A model generated the notes under the pieces. The model had not been told where the DNA came from. It saw nothing but the letters and a program-made list of their open reading frames with translations, and ran no database searches. 64,000 bases of DNA, taken from the NCBI RefSeq assembly GCF_002051585.1, contig NZ_MZGX01000023.1, positions 31,061-95,060 of the forward strand. Direction: 5' to 3'. Positions 28,049-37,871 of the stretch are shown here, piece after piece (the stretch's first letter is position 1; each line of letters opens with the position of its first letter). A program made the position numbers and the translations under genes. This DNA comes from Ruminiclostridium hungatei (GTDB taxonomy: Bacteria > Bacillota > Clostridia > Acetivibrionales > DSM-1351).

Positions 28049-30433
28049 TTACTTTTTGGACTTTGCCGCAACAGTATACAGATTATTTTTTGAATCATAG
28101 GTCAGGGAAATGCTTACATAGGGATCATTTAAATAGCCCACCGCAGGCTTTATATTCTTATCGGCCACTCTGAAGGTCAATTTGTAACCGTCCACCCAGT
28201 AAAAATTCTTAAGCAGATAGGCCCTGATTTCATCCTGGTTTTTCAACTTCATGGGATCCAGTTCCGCATCAGAATAATACCTGATGTCAGGGACACCCAT
28301 AAAGGGTGTATGATCCTTCATAAAGGTAAACCTGTCTACAAGGAAGTAGGTATATCGGACTTTTCCGTCATCCTTGTCATCCCAGGTAGTATCTACATAC
28401 TTCCATTCGCCGTTGATAAACACCGCATTCCAGGCATGGTTAAGTGTATAGGGATCACCTGCCTCATAAACACAGGGTATTGATACTCTCTCACACAAAT
28501 CCTTGAACAACTGGGAGTAATCTCCGCAAACACCTCTGCCCTGGTCAATGGATATCATGACACTGCCCACACTCTGTACATCCCGGTACTTTAAATCATA
28601 CGTAATATGCTTGACAACATAGTCATGAATTGCTCTGACTTTCTGTTCCACTGTCATGGTGGGCTTGATAATCTTTGCCACAATGGCATCCAGCTTACCA
28701 TTCAGCTTTTTGGTGACAGAATCGGGCTGCATGTTCATATCAACCTTATCACTGCTTTTTATGACCTTCGGTTCTATTGTATAGCCTAATTTCGGTCCGT
28801 AATCCCCTTCTTCAAGGTCAATAAAGGTTGTTCCATTTTTCATGGTGAATTTAATACCGTTTTCAGGGGTAAACACTTCTATCAAGGCTCCCCCCGTATC
28901 AATTTTTGTATAACTTCCGGTTAACTTGATTTTTTCCAATATGGTGTCATAAAAATTGTCATCAATGTATTCCAGTATTTGAGCTTTATCTTCAAAAAGC
29001 AGGTTGATTGTATTTTTCCCCACAACGACCTTTGACAGGTCCCACATGTCAAAAGGAAGCCTGTAGCCTCTAAGGTCTTCAAATTCAAACGCAGAGTCGT
29101 CCATTATGGCGTCTTCCTTTGTATAGCTGCCCTGGGGATCGAACCTGGCAGATTTGATTCTCATTCCTGAATTCAGACAGGTTCCCACATTTATCAGGTC
29201 GCCTGCAGGTATCTTGTTTGCATCCAAAATCTTCAATGAGAAAAACGTCTTGTCATAAACCTGGGCCTTGGCCAGTATTCTTGCAGCCTCCAGCCTTGTC
29301 AAAGGCTTGTCCAGTCCTTTGGTGTCATCAAGCATGCCATAGGCATAGGCCTGTTTTATGTAATCCGGACTGTCTGCTGGAATGCTGTTATCGTCTATGA
29401 CGATTTTCTCACTAAGCTCTTCTTTTCCAAAGTACAATTGTGCCAGTTCCCCCAGAGTAATCGCCTTATTAAATCCGTGGGTCAAGGCTTCCGGCAATTG
29501 GTCATATACGGCAATTCTTTTGGTAATAGTATCCCAGGCTTCCGCAGAAGGCTTATCCTCCGGATATTCGTAATACTCTATCTGCTTTTGCCGTTCCCGG
29601 TCACCTTCCCGGCTGTTTATCAAGTACCCGAAGCTTTCAATGAGCTCTTCCACCGATTGGATACCGTCAAACCGGTCTGCTAACGAATTTCCGGCTTCAA
29701 TGGTGAAGATACCTTCATGAATTTCCGAAAGTATCCTGGACGCCATGATTTTGGATAAATTGCGCTCAATAAACAGCTTCTCGACCTCACCCGGCAATTG
29801 CTCAAGAATTTTCGGGCTGACAGTATTCCCCTTCTGTATGGACTGGTTCAGGTACCGGGTGATTTTATCCTTGACCTTCAATGCCGCCGGGTCCACCTGG
29901 TCCTTTTCCTTTCCCATCCTTCCATAGTTGCCTGTCATGTCCTTAGACATCAGCCATTCGGTAAAGTCGGATAAGTCAGCATATAAGGTGACGGTTTTCC
30001 CTTCGTAATCCCACCCGTATACACCAGTATTTTTTGATAAATAAATTTTTTGATTGAGACGGTCCTCAATAACCTTATACTCCTGTGGTGAAAGGCCTCC
30101 CAGATATTCTTCCTTGACTTCCACAGCTACCCGCAGCTCGTTTAATGCTCTCTGGGCCGCAGCCTTTAGCTGGGCGTCGGTCATTTTTTTGGAAGTTCTT
30201 TTGATTGTGGGCTTGCTTCCATCCGTGATTATCGCTCCCAGACTTTTCAGCGGAATAACTTCATCCTTCTTATATTGAAGAAACTCCTTCTCCAGTTTTG
30301 CAAATACTGCGTCCAGTGCCTTGTTGTTGGAAAAGTATGGGGAAGAGGCCGCAGATGCTGTTGTAAAAGATGAAGAATAGACAGTCAACAGCGCCGCCAG
30401 CAAAACCAGTAAAACAGTTGATATTTTCTTCAT
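28049..30433 (-). CDS. Secreted transglutaminase-like protein with SLH-like segment
   Basis: A 794-residue exported protein. A signal peptide (VLLVLLAALLTVYSSSFTTASA) is followed by a long helical region. A segment around residues 330-400 (SPDYIKQAYAYGMLD.., LTRLEAARILAKA) resembles one or two S-layer homology repeats. The C-terminal transglutaminase/protease-like domain has the triad Cys636 (GRGVCGDYSQ), His666 (LNHAWNAV) and Asp681 (KYVDTTWDD). Such proteins usually cut or modify cell-surface proteins or peptidoglycan peptides. The target is unknown. It converges with the dockerin gene and shares its terminator. Confidence 0.85.
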   Translation of the reverse strand: MKKISTVLLVLLAALLTVYSSSFTTASAASSPYFSNNKALDAVFAKLEKEFLQYKKDEVIPLKSLGAIITDGSKPTIKRTSKKMTDAQLKAAAQRALNELRVAVEVKEEYLGGLSPQEYKVIEDRLNQKIYLSKNTGVYGWDYEGKTVTLYADLSDFTEWLMSKDMTGNYGRMGKEKDQVDPAALKVKDKITRYLNQSIQKGNTVSPKILEQLPGEVEKLFIERNLSKIMASRILSEIHEGIFTIEAGNSLADRFDGIQSVEELIESFGYLINSREGDRERQKQIEYYEYPEDKPSAEAWDTITKRIAVYDQLPEALTHGFNKAITLGELAQLYFGKEELSEKIVIDDNSIPADSPDYIKQAYAYGMLDDTKGLDKPLTRLEAARILAKAQVYDKTFFSLKILDANKIPAGDLINVGTCLNSGMRIKSARFDPQGSYTKEDAIMDDSAFEFEDLRGYRLPFDMWDLSKVVVGKNTINLLFEDKAQILEYIDDNFYDTILEKIKLTGSYTKIDTGGALIEVFTPENGIKFTMKNGTTFIDLEEGDYGPKLGYTIEPKVIKSSDKVDMNMQPDSVTKKLNGKLDAIVAKIIKPTMTVEQKVRAIHDYVVKHITYDLKYRDVQSVGSVMISIDQGRGVCGDYSQLFKDLCERVSIPCVYEAGDPYTLNHAWNAVFINGEWKYVDTTWDDKDDGKVRYTYFLVDRFTFMKDHTPFMGVPDIRYYSDAELDPMKLKNQDEIRAYLLKNFYWVDGYKLTFRVADKNIKPAVGYLNDPYVSISLTYDSKNNLYTVAAKSKK

Positions 30434-30609
30434 ATTCCCGTTTATCTCCTATTATTATATTTTTTTCACCATATTTTTCTATTATAACGCAAAATGTATG
30501 ATTTTTGTCGGAATATTGAGAAAATTCTTTTTGCCGGCCTCAGTTTCTATTTCTCCAATTATTCAACGGTCATTTTTGCTGTATTGTATTATCAGCTTGC
30601 TTGTCTTCA

Positions 30610-32388
30610 CTACATTCTGTCGGGTACTTCTATTCCCAGCAAGTCCAGGCAAGTAACCAAAATATCCCGCCCCAAGGAAATGAGTTTTATCCACGAAGTT
30701 TGTTTTGAAGGGTTTTGCTCTGAAATAATTCTGTTTTCATAATAAAACCTGTTCACTTCATTGGATAAGTCATAAATAAACTGGCATATCTTATGGGGCG
30801 AATAGTCAATAAAGCTGTTTATAATGACTTCGTTAAACTGTGTAAGCTTCAGCATAAGATTACGCTCATTTCCACTGCAGGGCAATTGTATACATCCATC
30901 CACACCATCATTCCCATATCCGGAGTTCATTGAATAAAACCTGTTAAGGATGGATTTTATTCTTACTACAGTGTATATAATATATGGTCCCGTATTCCCC
31001 TCAGAAGAAGTAAACCTGTCCACATCAAACATATAATCCTTTGAAATCTGATTTGATAAATCGCTATATTTGAGAGCTGCCACTCCAACCTTCCTGGAAA
31101 TTTCTTTTGCTTCCTCTTCAGGAATAGCCTTATTCTCTGTAACTCTATGGCAGACCTTATCCCTGGCCTCCTTTATAAGCTGTTCCAAGCGCATTACTCC
31201 GCCGTCGCGGGTCTTAAAAGGCTTCCCGTCCTTCCCGTTCATTGTCCCAAATCCAAGAAAAGTAAGCTTGGTTTTAGTTGAGACCAGCTTTGCCTTCTTT
31301 GCACACCGGAAGACCTGTTCAAAATGGAGTTCCTGTCTTTTATCAACAATATAAACAATCTCTTGAGGGCAGTATAATTCCATTCTTTCAATTATTGTCG
31401 CCAAGTCCGTTGTGCTATACAGGGTTGCGCCATCTGATTTTACCAGAATACATGGGGGCATATCCTTTGTATCCCCATCTTCTTTTACATCTACCACAAG
31501 TGCTCCTTCGCTAAGATATGCAAAGCCCTTGTTTTTCAAGTCTTCTATCATTTTAGGGATGTATGGCTGAGCGTCACTTTCTTTTTTCCATAAATCAAAA
31601 TAGACGTTCAAATCAGCATAGTTCTTCTTTAAATCCTCTATGGATGCGTTCAGGATATGCTCCCATAATGCAATATATCCCCGGTGCCCCTGCTGGAATA
31701 AAAAGGTGGCCTGTTTTGCCTCTTCCATAAAATCAGTATTAATCTTAGCACGACTGCTTGCAGCAGGATAAATTTCTTCAAGTTCCGCTATACTAAAAGG
31801 TGCCTTCATGGGGAATTCGCCTTCGTAGTCCTCTTCGAAATAAATCAGTTCAGGGCTGCGACGTTTCAGTTCAGCTATAATCAAACCTATTTGCAAACCC
31901 CAGTCTCCCAAATGGACATCCCCCAGCATTTTATACCCGATAAATCTTCCAATGCGCTTAATGCTCTCACCTATTATAGCCGTTCTCAAATGCCCTACAT
32001 GAAGGGGCTTTGCAACATTTGGGCCACCATAATCCACAATAATGGTTTTGTTATCTCCAATTTCTTCACAGCCATACTTGTAAGCACCTGTCATGGCATT
32101 TAAATAGCTTACAATAAAGCTGTCTTCCATAGTAATATTAATAAATCCAGGCATAACGCTTGTTACTTCCTTAAATTCAGGGTGCTCTTTTAATACTTTT
32201 GTTATTTCATCTGCAATAATAATAGGAGCTTTTTTATACGCCTTTGCAGCAGTCAAAGCACCATTGCATTGAAACTGGCATAAATCCGGCCTATTTGATA
32301 ATGTAACCAGCCCATATTCCGGAGAATAGCTGCATTGGTAGAAAGCATCCCCTACCGCATCTGCAATCAGTTCTGTCAATCTTTTCAT
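30610..32388 (-). CDS. argS: Arginyl-tRNA synthetase
   Basis: A class I synthetase of about 592 residues that charges tRNA-Arg. The ATP motif appears as PLHVGHLR, and the degenerate KMSK region as KPFKTRDGG, which is normal for ArgRS. The C-terminal anticodon-binding domain ends in ..LLGIEVPDRM. I chose ATG 32388 with GGGAGG upstream; longer readings run into the T-box leader. Expression should be controlled by the T-box directly upstream. Confidence 0.95.
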   Translation of the reverse strand: MKRLTELIADAVGDAFYQCSYSPEYGLVTLSNRPDLCQFQCNGALTAAKAYKKAPIIIADEITKVLKEHPEFKEVTSVMPGFINITMEDSFIVSYLNAMTGAYKYGCEEIGDNKTIIVDYGGPNVAKPLHVGHLRTAIIGESIKRIGRFIGYKMLGDVHLGDWGLQIGLIIAELKRRSPELIYFEEDYEGEFPMKAPFSIAELEEIYPAASSRAKINTDFMEEAKQATFLFQQGHRGYIALWEHILNASIEDLKKNYADLNVYFDLWKKESDAQPYIPKMIEDLKNKGFAYLSEGALVVDVKEDGDTKDMPPCILVKSDGATLYSTTDLATIIERMELYCPQEIVYIVDKRQELHFEQVFRCAKKAKLVSTKTKLTFLGFGTMNGKDGKPFKTRDGGVMRLEQLIKEARDKVCHRVTENKAIPEEEAKEISRKVGVAALKYSDLSNQISKDYMFDVDRFTSSEGNTGPYIIYTVVRIKSILNRFYSMNSGYGNDGVDGCIQLPCSGNERNLMLKLTQFNEVIINSFIDYSPHKICQFIYDLSNEVNRFYYENRIISEQNPSKQTSWIKLISLGRDILVTCLDLLGIEVPDRM

Positions 32389-32418
32389 TAAATAATACCT
32401 CCCAGCTAAAATAAATAT

Positions 32419-32660
32419 AAAAAAAACGCCTCTTATCTTGAAATAAGAGACGGACAAATCCCGTGGTACCACTCTGGTTGATTGCATCTGCAATCCACTT
32501 GGAACTTTAACGCAGTCAACGTCACGCCCTGACTTACAAGCTCAGGCGGCTTCTCCAAGGCCCTTTTCCCCTGATAATATCTTATAGGACTTTCACTCTG
32601 CTCCTACTCGCTGTCAGAAATCTTATAAGGGTACTTTCCTCTTCATGGAATTTGGTTATT
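32419..32660 (-). promoter_or_regulatory. T-box leader of argS
   Basis: On the minus strand the leader shows the 5' GAGGAAAGTA motif (about 32630-32645). The T-box sequence AGAGTGGTACCACGG lies at about 32460-32475. A terminator stem (32427-32436 with 32443-32452) is followed by a run of eight T's. In my fold of stem I, AGA (32580-32582), an arginine codon, sits on the 3' side of the specifier loop. Uncharged tRNA-Arg should favour the antiterminator and switch argS on. Confidence 0.9.
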
Positions 32661-32691
32661 TTGAACATTATATAAACTATGGTTTTTATTG

Positions 32692-33872
32692 TCAAGGCAT
32701 AATTATTAAGTGTTGTTTGTTTAAAGCTTGGAGTCTTGTGCGTAATTGGCAATAGTCTACATACACATTGCTATCTATTATCTCTACAGCTTCACCAGAA
32801 TAAGCCAAGAGGAAACCTGCGAAATAAGAATTATCATTGCTTTTCGAGAATGACAGATATGACTTTCCAATCAAAATGAAAATTTCATTTAAAAAAGCTT
32901 TGGAGGATTCTTCAGATATTTTTCAACAATATCAAATCTTCTAAAAACTGCTGCTATAGTTCGCCCATCTATTAGATTTAAAGACTCGCTTATATAATTA
33001 AGGCTCTCATGCATACACTTCAGTAAAAAAACCTCACATGAATTATATAATTCCTCTTTTTTATCATCAAACATATTTCTTGCGATTAAAAAATTCCTAT
33101 GTGTTAATTGCTCAAAAGTTATATTTAACATCAAAAGTAATTGTTTTCCCATTAGCATTGCCATAAAATACTGACTAAATTTTCTATAGGCTTGAATCTC
33201 AGGGTCATTTGAAAGCTTCTTTCTATTATTATCACAATAACGAAAAACCAAAACAGAGATAATCATTTGTGCTGCATTAAGGTTAGAAAAAATTGTATCA
33301 TAATATATATTGAAAAACTCGTGCTTTCTGTGCTTTGCTAGATGAGGCTGCTCTCTCCATATTGCAAAAACCGCTTCCGCTGCTACCGAAGATGGAATAA
33401 CATCTAATCCATTCAGCTTACCTGATTGATTATCTCTTTTCCTTCTGTAAATATAACCCAGTTGTTTTGCACCAATTTCTAAATCTTTCTGCTCAGGTTT
33501 ATTTGATTTTAAATCTCTAAAATCTACAGGATTTTGGCTATTGGTGGCAAGCGTAATATCTTGAATGACTCTTTCATCATTATTAACCTCATAAATACGC
33601 AAAAGCACCTCAACATTTGTAAAATCATTATCTGGGTTTTCATCAATTGTCTGAAATATTGTTTTACAAGTCTGACCTCCATTTATAATCTGAGCCTTAT
33701 CAAGTTTCACTATCCAATTACTTTCTTGAAGATAATTTGCTCCAAATTTTTCACATATAATTGTGATGCCGTTATTAAAAAAGAAAAAATTGTTCCTATT
33801 ATCACCATTAAGAAGTGTATTCCTTATACCTTCATTTACATTGTTTCTGCCTAAATATAGTTTTAGCATCAA
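32692..33872 (-). pseudogene. Broken AIPR family (abortive phage infection) gene
   Basis: The frame 32889-33872 encodes 327 residues with the AIPR core: LGRNNVNEGIRNTLL, FFFFNNGITIICEKF and QIINGGQTCKTIF. AIPR proteins normally have about 200-300 more residues before this core, so the N-terminus is missing. The frame ends at a TAA within a six-T run. Reading on after adding one T gives LNEIFILIGKSYLSF.. and continues to 32692 without a stop, so the C-terminus was cut off by a one-base deletion. Its codons are AT-richer than in the neighbours, suggesting horizontal origin. Probably non-functional. Confidence 0.75.
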
Positions 33873-34090
33873 TATTATTTTCTTTCATCAGTTTGTCAAT
33901 ACGACTTTTGCCACGTATTCCTTCATTCTTTAAATCGTGGGTTACTCGGGCTTTCGGGGGATACCTTATGAATTTTTCTCAAGGAGTTCCATATTCCTTG
34001 AGCAGTGTTTTTATGAAAGGGCAAAAATGAAGCTTTTTCCTGGGATTTCCTCTTTAAATCTGTAAAAAACAGAACTAAAGGGATGTTGAC
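33832..34090 (-). pseudogene. Unidentified gene remnant upstream of the AIPR fragment
   Basis: One minus-strand frame reads protein-like sequence (HFCPFIKTLLKEYGTP, stop, EKFIRYPPKARVTHDLKNEG, IRGKSRIDKLMKENNIDAKT) and ends at 33832. It overlaps the AIPR frame by about 40 bp. It carries an internal stop near 33980 and has no start signal. A second frame over the same DNA (to 34108) is also open. I do not recognise the family; it may be the debris that removed the AIPR N-terminus. Confidence 0.35.
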
Positions 34091-34184
34091 ATTCCAACAC
34101 CCCCTCAAAAACTGGCTTATTAAAATTTCTTATCTAGGCAACCGCCAAACTCCTGATTTGCCCACTATCTAAATACAGGCTTGA

Positions 34185-34733
34185 TTACTTACCAAAATAC
34201 CTCTCCAGCAAGCCCTTAAACCCTGCGCCGTGTCTTGCTTCGTCCTTGCACATTTCATGCACTGTATCATGTATTGCATCAAGATTAAGCTGCTTTGCCT
34301 TTACAGCAAGGTCCTTCTTGCCCTTACAGGCTCCGGCTTCCGCTTCATATCTCAACTGAAGGTTCTTCCTGGTGTCCGCGTGAACCACTTCTCCCAGCAG
34401 CTCTGCAAACTTTGCAGCGTGCTCAGCCTCTTCCCAGGCAGCCAGCTTGTAAAACGCCCCGATTTCAGGATAGCCTTCCCTTTCAGCCTGTCTTGCCATT
34501 GCAAGGTACATTCCCACTTCAGTACATTCACCCATAAAATTTGCTCTCAAACCTTCAAGGATTTCAGCATCCACGCCCTGTGCAACGCCTATTCTATGTT
34601 CGTCGGCCCATGCGGCAGAACTCTCAGTCTGCTCTACGAACTTTTCCTTGACTGCTTTACACTGCGGGCAATTGTCAGGTGCAGCATCTCCTGTATGAAC
34701 ATAACCGCAAATTGAACAAACAAATTTCTTCAT
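34185..34733 (-). CDS. Reverse rubrerythrin
   Basis: A 182-residue peroxide-detoxifying protein with the rubredoxin FeS4 site at the N-terminus ([13 protein letters not shown]) and the diiron four-helix domain after it. This is the reverse of classical rubrerythrin. The diiron ligands are in [18 protein letters not shown] and KDEARHGAG. It reduces hydrogen peroxide to water with electrons from NADH via rubredoxin-type carriers. It is monocistronic, and no PerR box was recognised upstream. Confidence 0.93.
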   Translation of the reverse strand: MKKFVCSICGYVHTGDAAPDNCPQCKAVKEKFVEQTESSAAWADEHRIGVAQGVDAEILEGLRANFMGECTEVGMYLAMARQAEREGYPEIGAFYKLAAWEEAEHAAKFAELLGEVVHADTRKNLQLRYEAEAGACKGKKDLAVKAKQLNLDAIHDTVHEMCKDEARHGAGFKGLLERYFGK

Positions 34734-34966
34734 AATAAAAAATCCTCCATATGCAATAATTATTTTTGCTGAATATTTGAAATTCCCACCCGATATTGGC
34801 GGTAATCACTTTCACCCTCATATATGTACCACATAACCGGGGGCCTAAACAAAATAATGCTTCCTGGATTTTTCATCCATTTTAAAAGTTTTGTTGATTA
34901 TCATTTTAAAGCATAGTAACCTATTGTTGGAAATTCATATTACAATTCAAGGAGGTAATAACACAC

Positions 34967-35431
34967 ATGGATATTACAATTGAAAGGCTTCCGTCATACG
35001 GAATCGCCTACATGAGAAAAACCGGCCCATACGGAGCAGGCAATGTACAGGTAATGGAGGAATTGAAGGCCTTTGCAAGAGATAACCGGCTGTTGGACGA
35101 TAAATCCGTCATATTGGGTATACCACAGGATAACCCTGAAACTACCAGGCCGGAGAACTGCCGTTACGATGCCTGCCTTGTCCTTCCCGAAGACTGTGAG
35201 AACCGGCGGATTAGCGGCGGCGGTGTCAGCCGGGGAAATATTCACGGCGGAAAATACGCGGTATTCAGAATCCCCCATACGGCGCAAGCTGTTCAGGAGG
35301 CATGGAGCAGCATCTTTCCCGAATTGCTGGCAAAGGGGTACGGTTTTGATGCTTCAAGGCCGGTTATGGAAAGGTATGCGGCCCGGTTGGTCAACAAGCA
35401 CTTTTGTGAGCTCTGTGTGCCCATATATTAA
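34967..35431 (+). CDS. GyrI-like small molecule binding domain protein
   Basis: A 154-residue stand-alone GyrI-like/AraC effector-binding domain. The opening strand ITIERLPSYGIAYMRKTGPYG and the later GGKYAVFRIPHTAQAVQEAW match the SHS2 repeats of this family. In relatives the domain binds drugs or other hydrophobic ligands, or inhibits DNA gyrase. It has no DNA-binding part. AAGGAGG precedes the ATG. It is divergent from reverse rubrerythrin and convergent with the CDF transporter gene. Confidence 0.88.
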   Translation: MDITIERLPSYGIAYMRKTGPYGAGNVQVMEELKAFARDNRLLDDKSVILGIPQDNPETTRPENCRYDACLVLPEDCENRRISGGGVSRGNIHGGKYAVFRIPHTAQAVQEAWSSIFPELLAKGYGFDASRPVMERYAARLVNKHFCELCVPIY

Positions 35432-35504
35432 TAAGCATGTTGTGCCCCATATATTGAATAAACCTGTTGTGCAGACAGAATTCATATATATTAATCTTTT
35501 GGTA

Positions 35505-36362
35505 TCAGCAGGGATTGATATGGACCACTGCATCCTTGACACCCTTTATATTCTTGACTCTTGCCTTTACTTCAGAAGCAATCTTGTGGCTTTCGTTCAC
35601 AGACATTTCTCCGTCCACGGACACCTTGATCAGAAGTATGAAGCCTGCTCCCACAGGCTTGGCGTTAATGCTGTCAATATGGTCCACGCCTCTCACTTCA
35701 CTGACTATACAGTAGGTGTTCTCCTTAAAGGCAGGGTCGATATCCGTATCCATGAGAACATTAAAGGAGCTGATAAAGATTTTGATACCCGTATAGAATA
35801 TCCATAGAGATATGCCTATACCAACAGCGCCGTCCACCCAACTGAAGCCCAGATAACCCATAATAATGCCCAGCAGCGTTCCTGCCGTGACAAAGACGTC
35901 ATTCCTGTGGTCTTCAGAGTTTGCAAGCACCAGCAGATTTTCCAGCACTTTTCCCAGACGGTTTGTATAAAGAAACAGCAAAAGCTTGATTACTATGGTC
36001 ACTATTGCCACGGTAATAAGAAACCAGGAGGTTCCAAAGGCAGCCTTGTTGATTATGGAAGACAGTGAGCTTTTAAATATGGTAAAGGAAACCACCATCA
36101 GGGAAAGGCTTATAATCATGGAAAAAATATATTCAGCCTTGCCGTGACCATAGGGATGGTCCTTATCCTCCGGGCGGCTGGCAATGCTGTTCCCCACAAG
36201 GGTCATTACAGATGCGAAAACATCTCCTGCACTGTTGAAGCCATCTGCAATCATTGCCTGGCTTCTGCTTAAAAACCCGGCCGTGAGCTTTATCCCCAAT
36301 AGAAAAATATTAGCGCCTATTCCCAGAACCGCAACCTTTTTCGTCGCTTTAAATCTATCCAT
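35505..36362 (-). CDS. Cation diffusion facilitator transporter
   Basis: A 285-residue metal(II)/proton antiporter with six hydrophobic segments and a C-terminal cytoplasmic ferredoxin-like domain (about 205-285). The metal site appears as ADGFNSAGDV in helix 2 and SWVDGAVGI in helix 5, followed after helix 2-3 by HPYGHGKAEY. The Asn in NSAGD where zinc transporters have His (HSLTD) points towards manganese or iron export rather than zinc; this is an inference. Confidence 0.9.
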   Translation of the reverse strand: MDRFKATKKVAVLGIGANIFLLGIKLTAGFLSRSQAMIADGFNSAGDVFASVMTLVGNSIASRPEDKDHPYGHGKAEYIFSMIISLSLMVVSFTIFKSSLSSIINKAAFGTSWFLITVAIVTIVIKLLLFLYTNRLGKVLENLLVLANSEDHRNDVFVTAGTLLGIIMGYLGFSWVDGAVGIGISLWIFYTGIKIFISSFNVLMDTDIDPAFKENTYCIVSEVRGVDHIDSINAKPVGAGFILLIKVSVDGEMSVNESHKIASEVKARVKNIKGVKDAVVHINPC

Positions 36363-36381
36363 TGTGCCTCCTTGCCTTCCA

Positions 36382-36485
36382 GCAACATGCCATTGCCGCT
36401 ATAAACCATTGCTGCAACATACCATTGTCACTATATACCATTGCTGCAACATGCCATTGCCGCTACACATATTGCTGCAAGCATA
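36382..36485. repeat. 32-bp tandem repeat upstream of the CDF gene
   Basis: Three units of 32, 32 and 31 bp start GCAACATRCCATTG (36382, 36414, 36446), followed by a partial fourth unit. They begin 20 bp upstream of the transporter start codon. Confidence 0.8.
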
Positions 36486-36597
36486 CCCTTTCAGCTATAC
36501 GACTTCCCTTTAATACACCCTTGTGCTTTTGCGGGTATCTTTGCTGAATACTATTTTATTCCATTATTACATATTTTAAAACATCTTTTAAAACAGC

Positions 36598-37851
36598 TTA
36601 GAACAGCCGAGTCAAAAGATGTATGGCCAGACCCGCCAGGCCGCCTATGACAGTTCCGTTTATTCTTATATACTGCAGGTCGGCGCCCACCTGGACCTCC
36701 AGCTTGTCCACCATGTCCTTTGTCTCCCAGCCGTCCATGGTATCATAAATAAGTGAACCCACCTTGTCACCATACAGTTTTACCATTTCAACCGCCAGGT
36801 CTGTCACTGTCGCATCTATATTTTTTCTCAGCTCGGGACTTTGGGCCAGGCTGCCCGCAGCCAGCTTTAAAGCACTGCTGATACCGGCCTGCAGTTTAGC
36901 TTCATTCTTCAAAATTGAGTTTTTAAACTCTGCCGCAGTCTCTCCCAGTTTATCCACCATAGCAGAAAACCCCTGGGAAGAAACCAATTGATTTTTTAGC
37001 TGCTCCCCCTTTTGGATAAGCTCCTCGTCACCGCTCATATCCTCCAGCAGCTTGGGAAGGGCCGACAGCACAAGCCTGTTTATTTCAGAGTTGTCGTCCG
37101 TCTCAATTGCATCTATTTGTTCCAGCAGGAATTCAAGTATTTTTTTATATATCAGATCACCTATAATAGGCATGGCCAGAGTTTTGTTTATTCCCGCAAG
37201 TACTTGAAGTGTTTTTTCCTTGTTTTCACCTATGTATTTGGACAGGGCGGTGAGCAATGCCCTTACCAGAGGCTTGTGATGCCCGCCTTCCACCAGGGGC
37301 TTTACAGCTCCGGCCAGTGCGGGATAGAGCTTCATGTCCCTGATTTTCCCGATAATAAGCTCGCTGACATGCATTTTCAGCTTCGAGTCGTCCACCAGTG
37401 TGTCCATGAGTGCCGGAAGCTTTTGGGCAGCTCCCCGGGCCAATATTTCCCCGTTTGCGGAAATATACCCCGCAAGCTTTGAGGACAATTCCATTTTGTC
37501 AAGCTTGTCCTTTATAAGTTCGGGCGTGAAAAAATTTGACACTACAAAGCCTGACAATGCCTTTGCAATCCTTTGCTTGTTATTTTGAATAATCGCTGTA
37601 TGAGGTATTATTCTAAGGCCAAGAGGATGCCTGAACAGGGCAACCACAGCAAACCAGTCTGCCAGCGCCCCCACCATGGACGCTTCTGCAAAGGCCGTTA
37701 TTGACGAATACAGCAGCCCTCTGTCCTCATATCTTCTCATAACGGCGAAAACAACCGCCATGAAGACCAGCAGTGAAGTTGCAAGGATTTTCATATTCCT
37801 CAGCCTCACACGTAATTTTAATTCTTCATTTTTGTAATCGTATTTTTCCAT
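36598..37851 (-). CDS. DUF445 family membrane protein
   Basis: A 417-residue protein with hydrophobic segments at the N-terminus (about 20-38) and C-terminus and a long amphipathic middle. ADWFAVVALFRHPLGLRIIPHTAIIQ is the DUF445 signature region, and INGTVIGGLAGLAIH ends it. Members are linked to the cell envelope or spore coat, but their activity is unknown. It lies 20 bp after engB, so it is probably co-transcribed. Confidence 0.88.
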   Translation of the reverse strand: MEKYDYKNEELKLRVRLRNMKILATSLLVFMAVVFAVMRRYEDRGLLYSSITAFAEASMVGALADWFAVVALFRHPLGLRIIPHTAIIQNNKQRIAKALSGFVVSNFFTPELIKDKLDKMELSSKLAGYISANGEILARGAAQKLPALMDTLVDDSKLKMHVSELIIGKIRDMKLYPALAGAVKPLVEGGHHKPLVRALLTALSKYIGENKEKTLQVLAGINKTLAMPIIGDLIYKKILEFLLEQIDAIETDDNSEINRLVLSALPKLLEDMSGDEELIQKGEQLKNQLVSSQGFSAMVDKLGETAAEFKNSILKNEAKLQAGISSALKLAAGSLAQSPELRKNIDATVTDLAVEMVKLYGDKVGSLIYDTMDGWETKDMVDKLEVQVGADLQYIRINGTVIGGLAGLAIHLLTRLF

Positions 37852-37871
37852 TACACAGCTCCAAAACCGGT

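Noticed and set aside
32880..32900. Programmed -1 frameshift in the AIPR gene
   Set aside because: The T-run could allow slippage, but the gene also lacks its N-terminus, so decay is the simpler explanation.
36382..36485. CRISPR-like repeat array
   Set aside because: The units are directly contiguous with no variable spacers, and no cas genes are near, so it is a simple tandem repeat.
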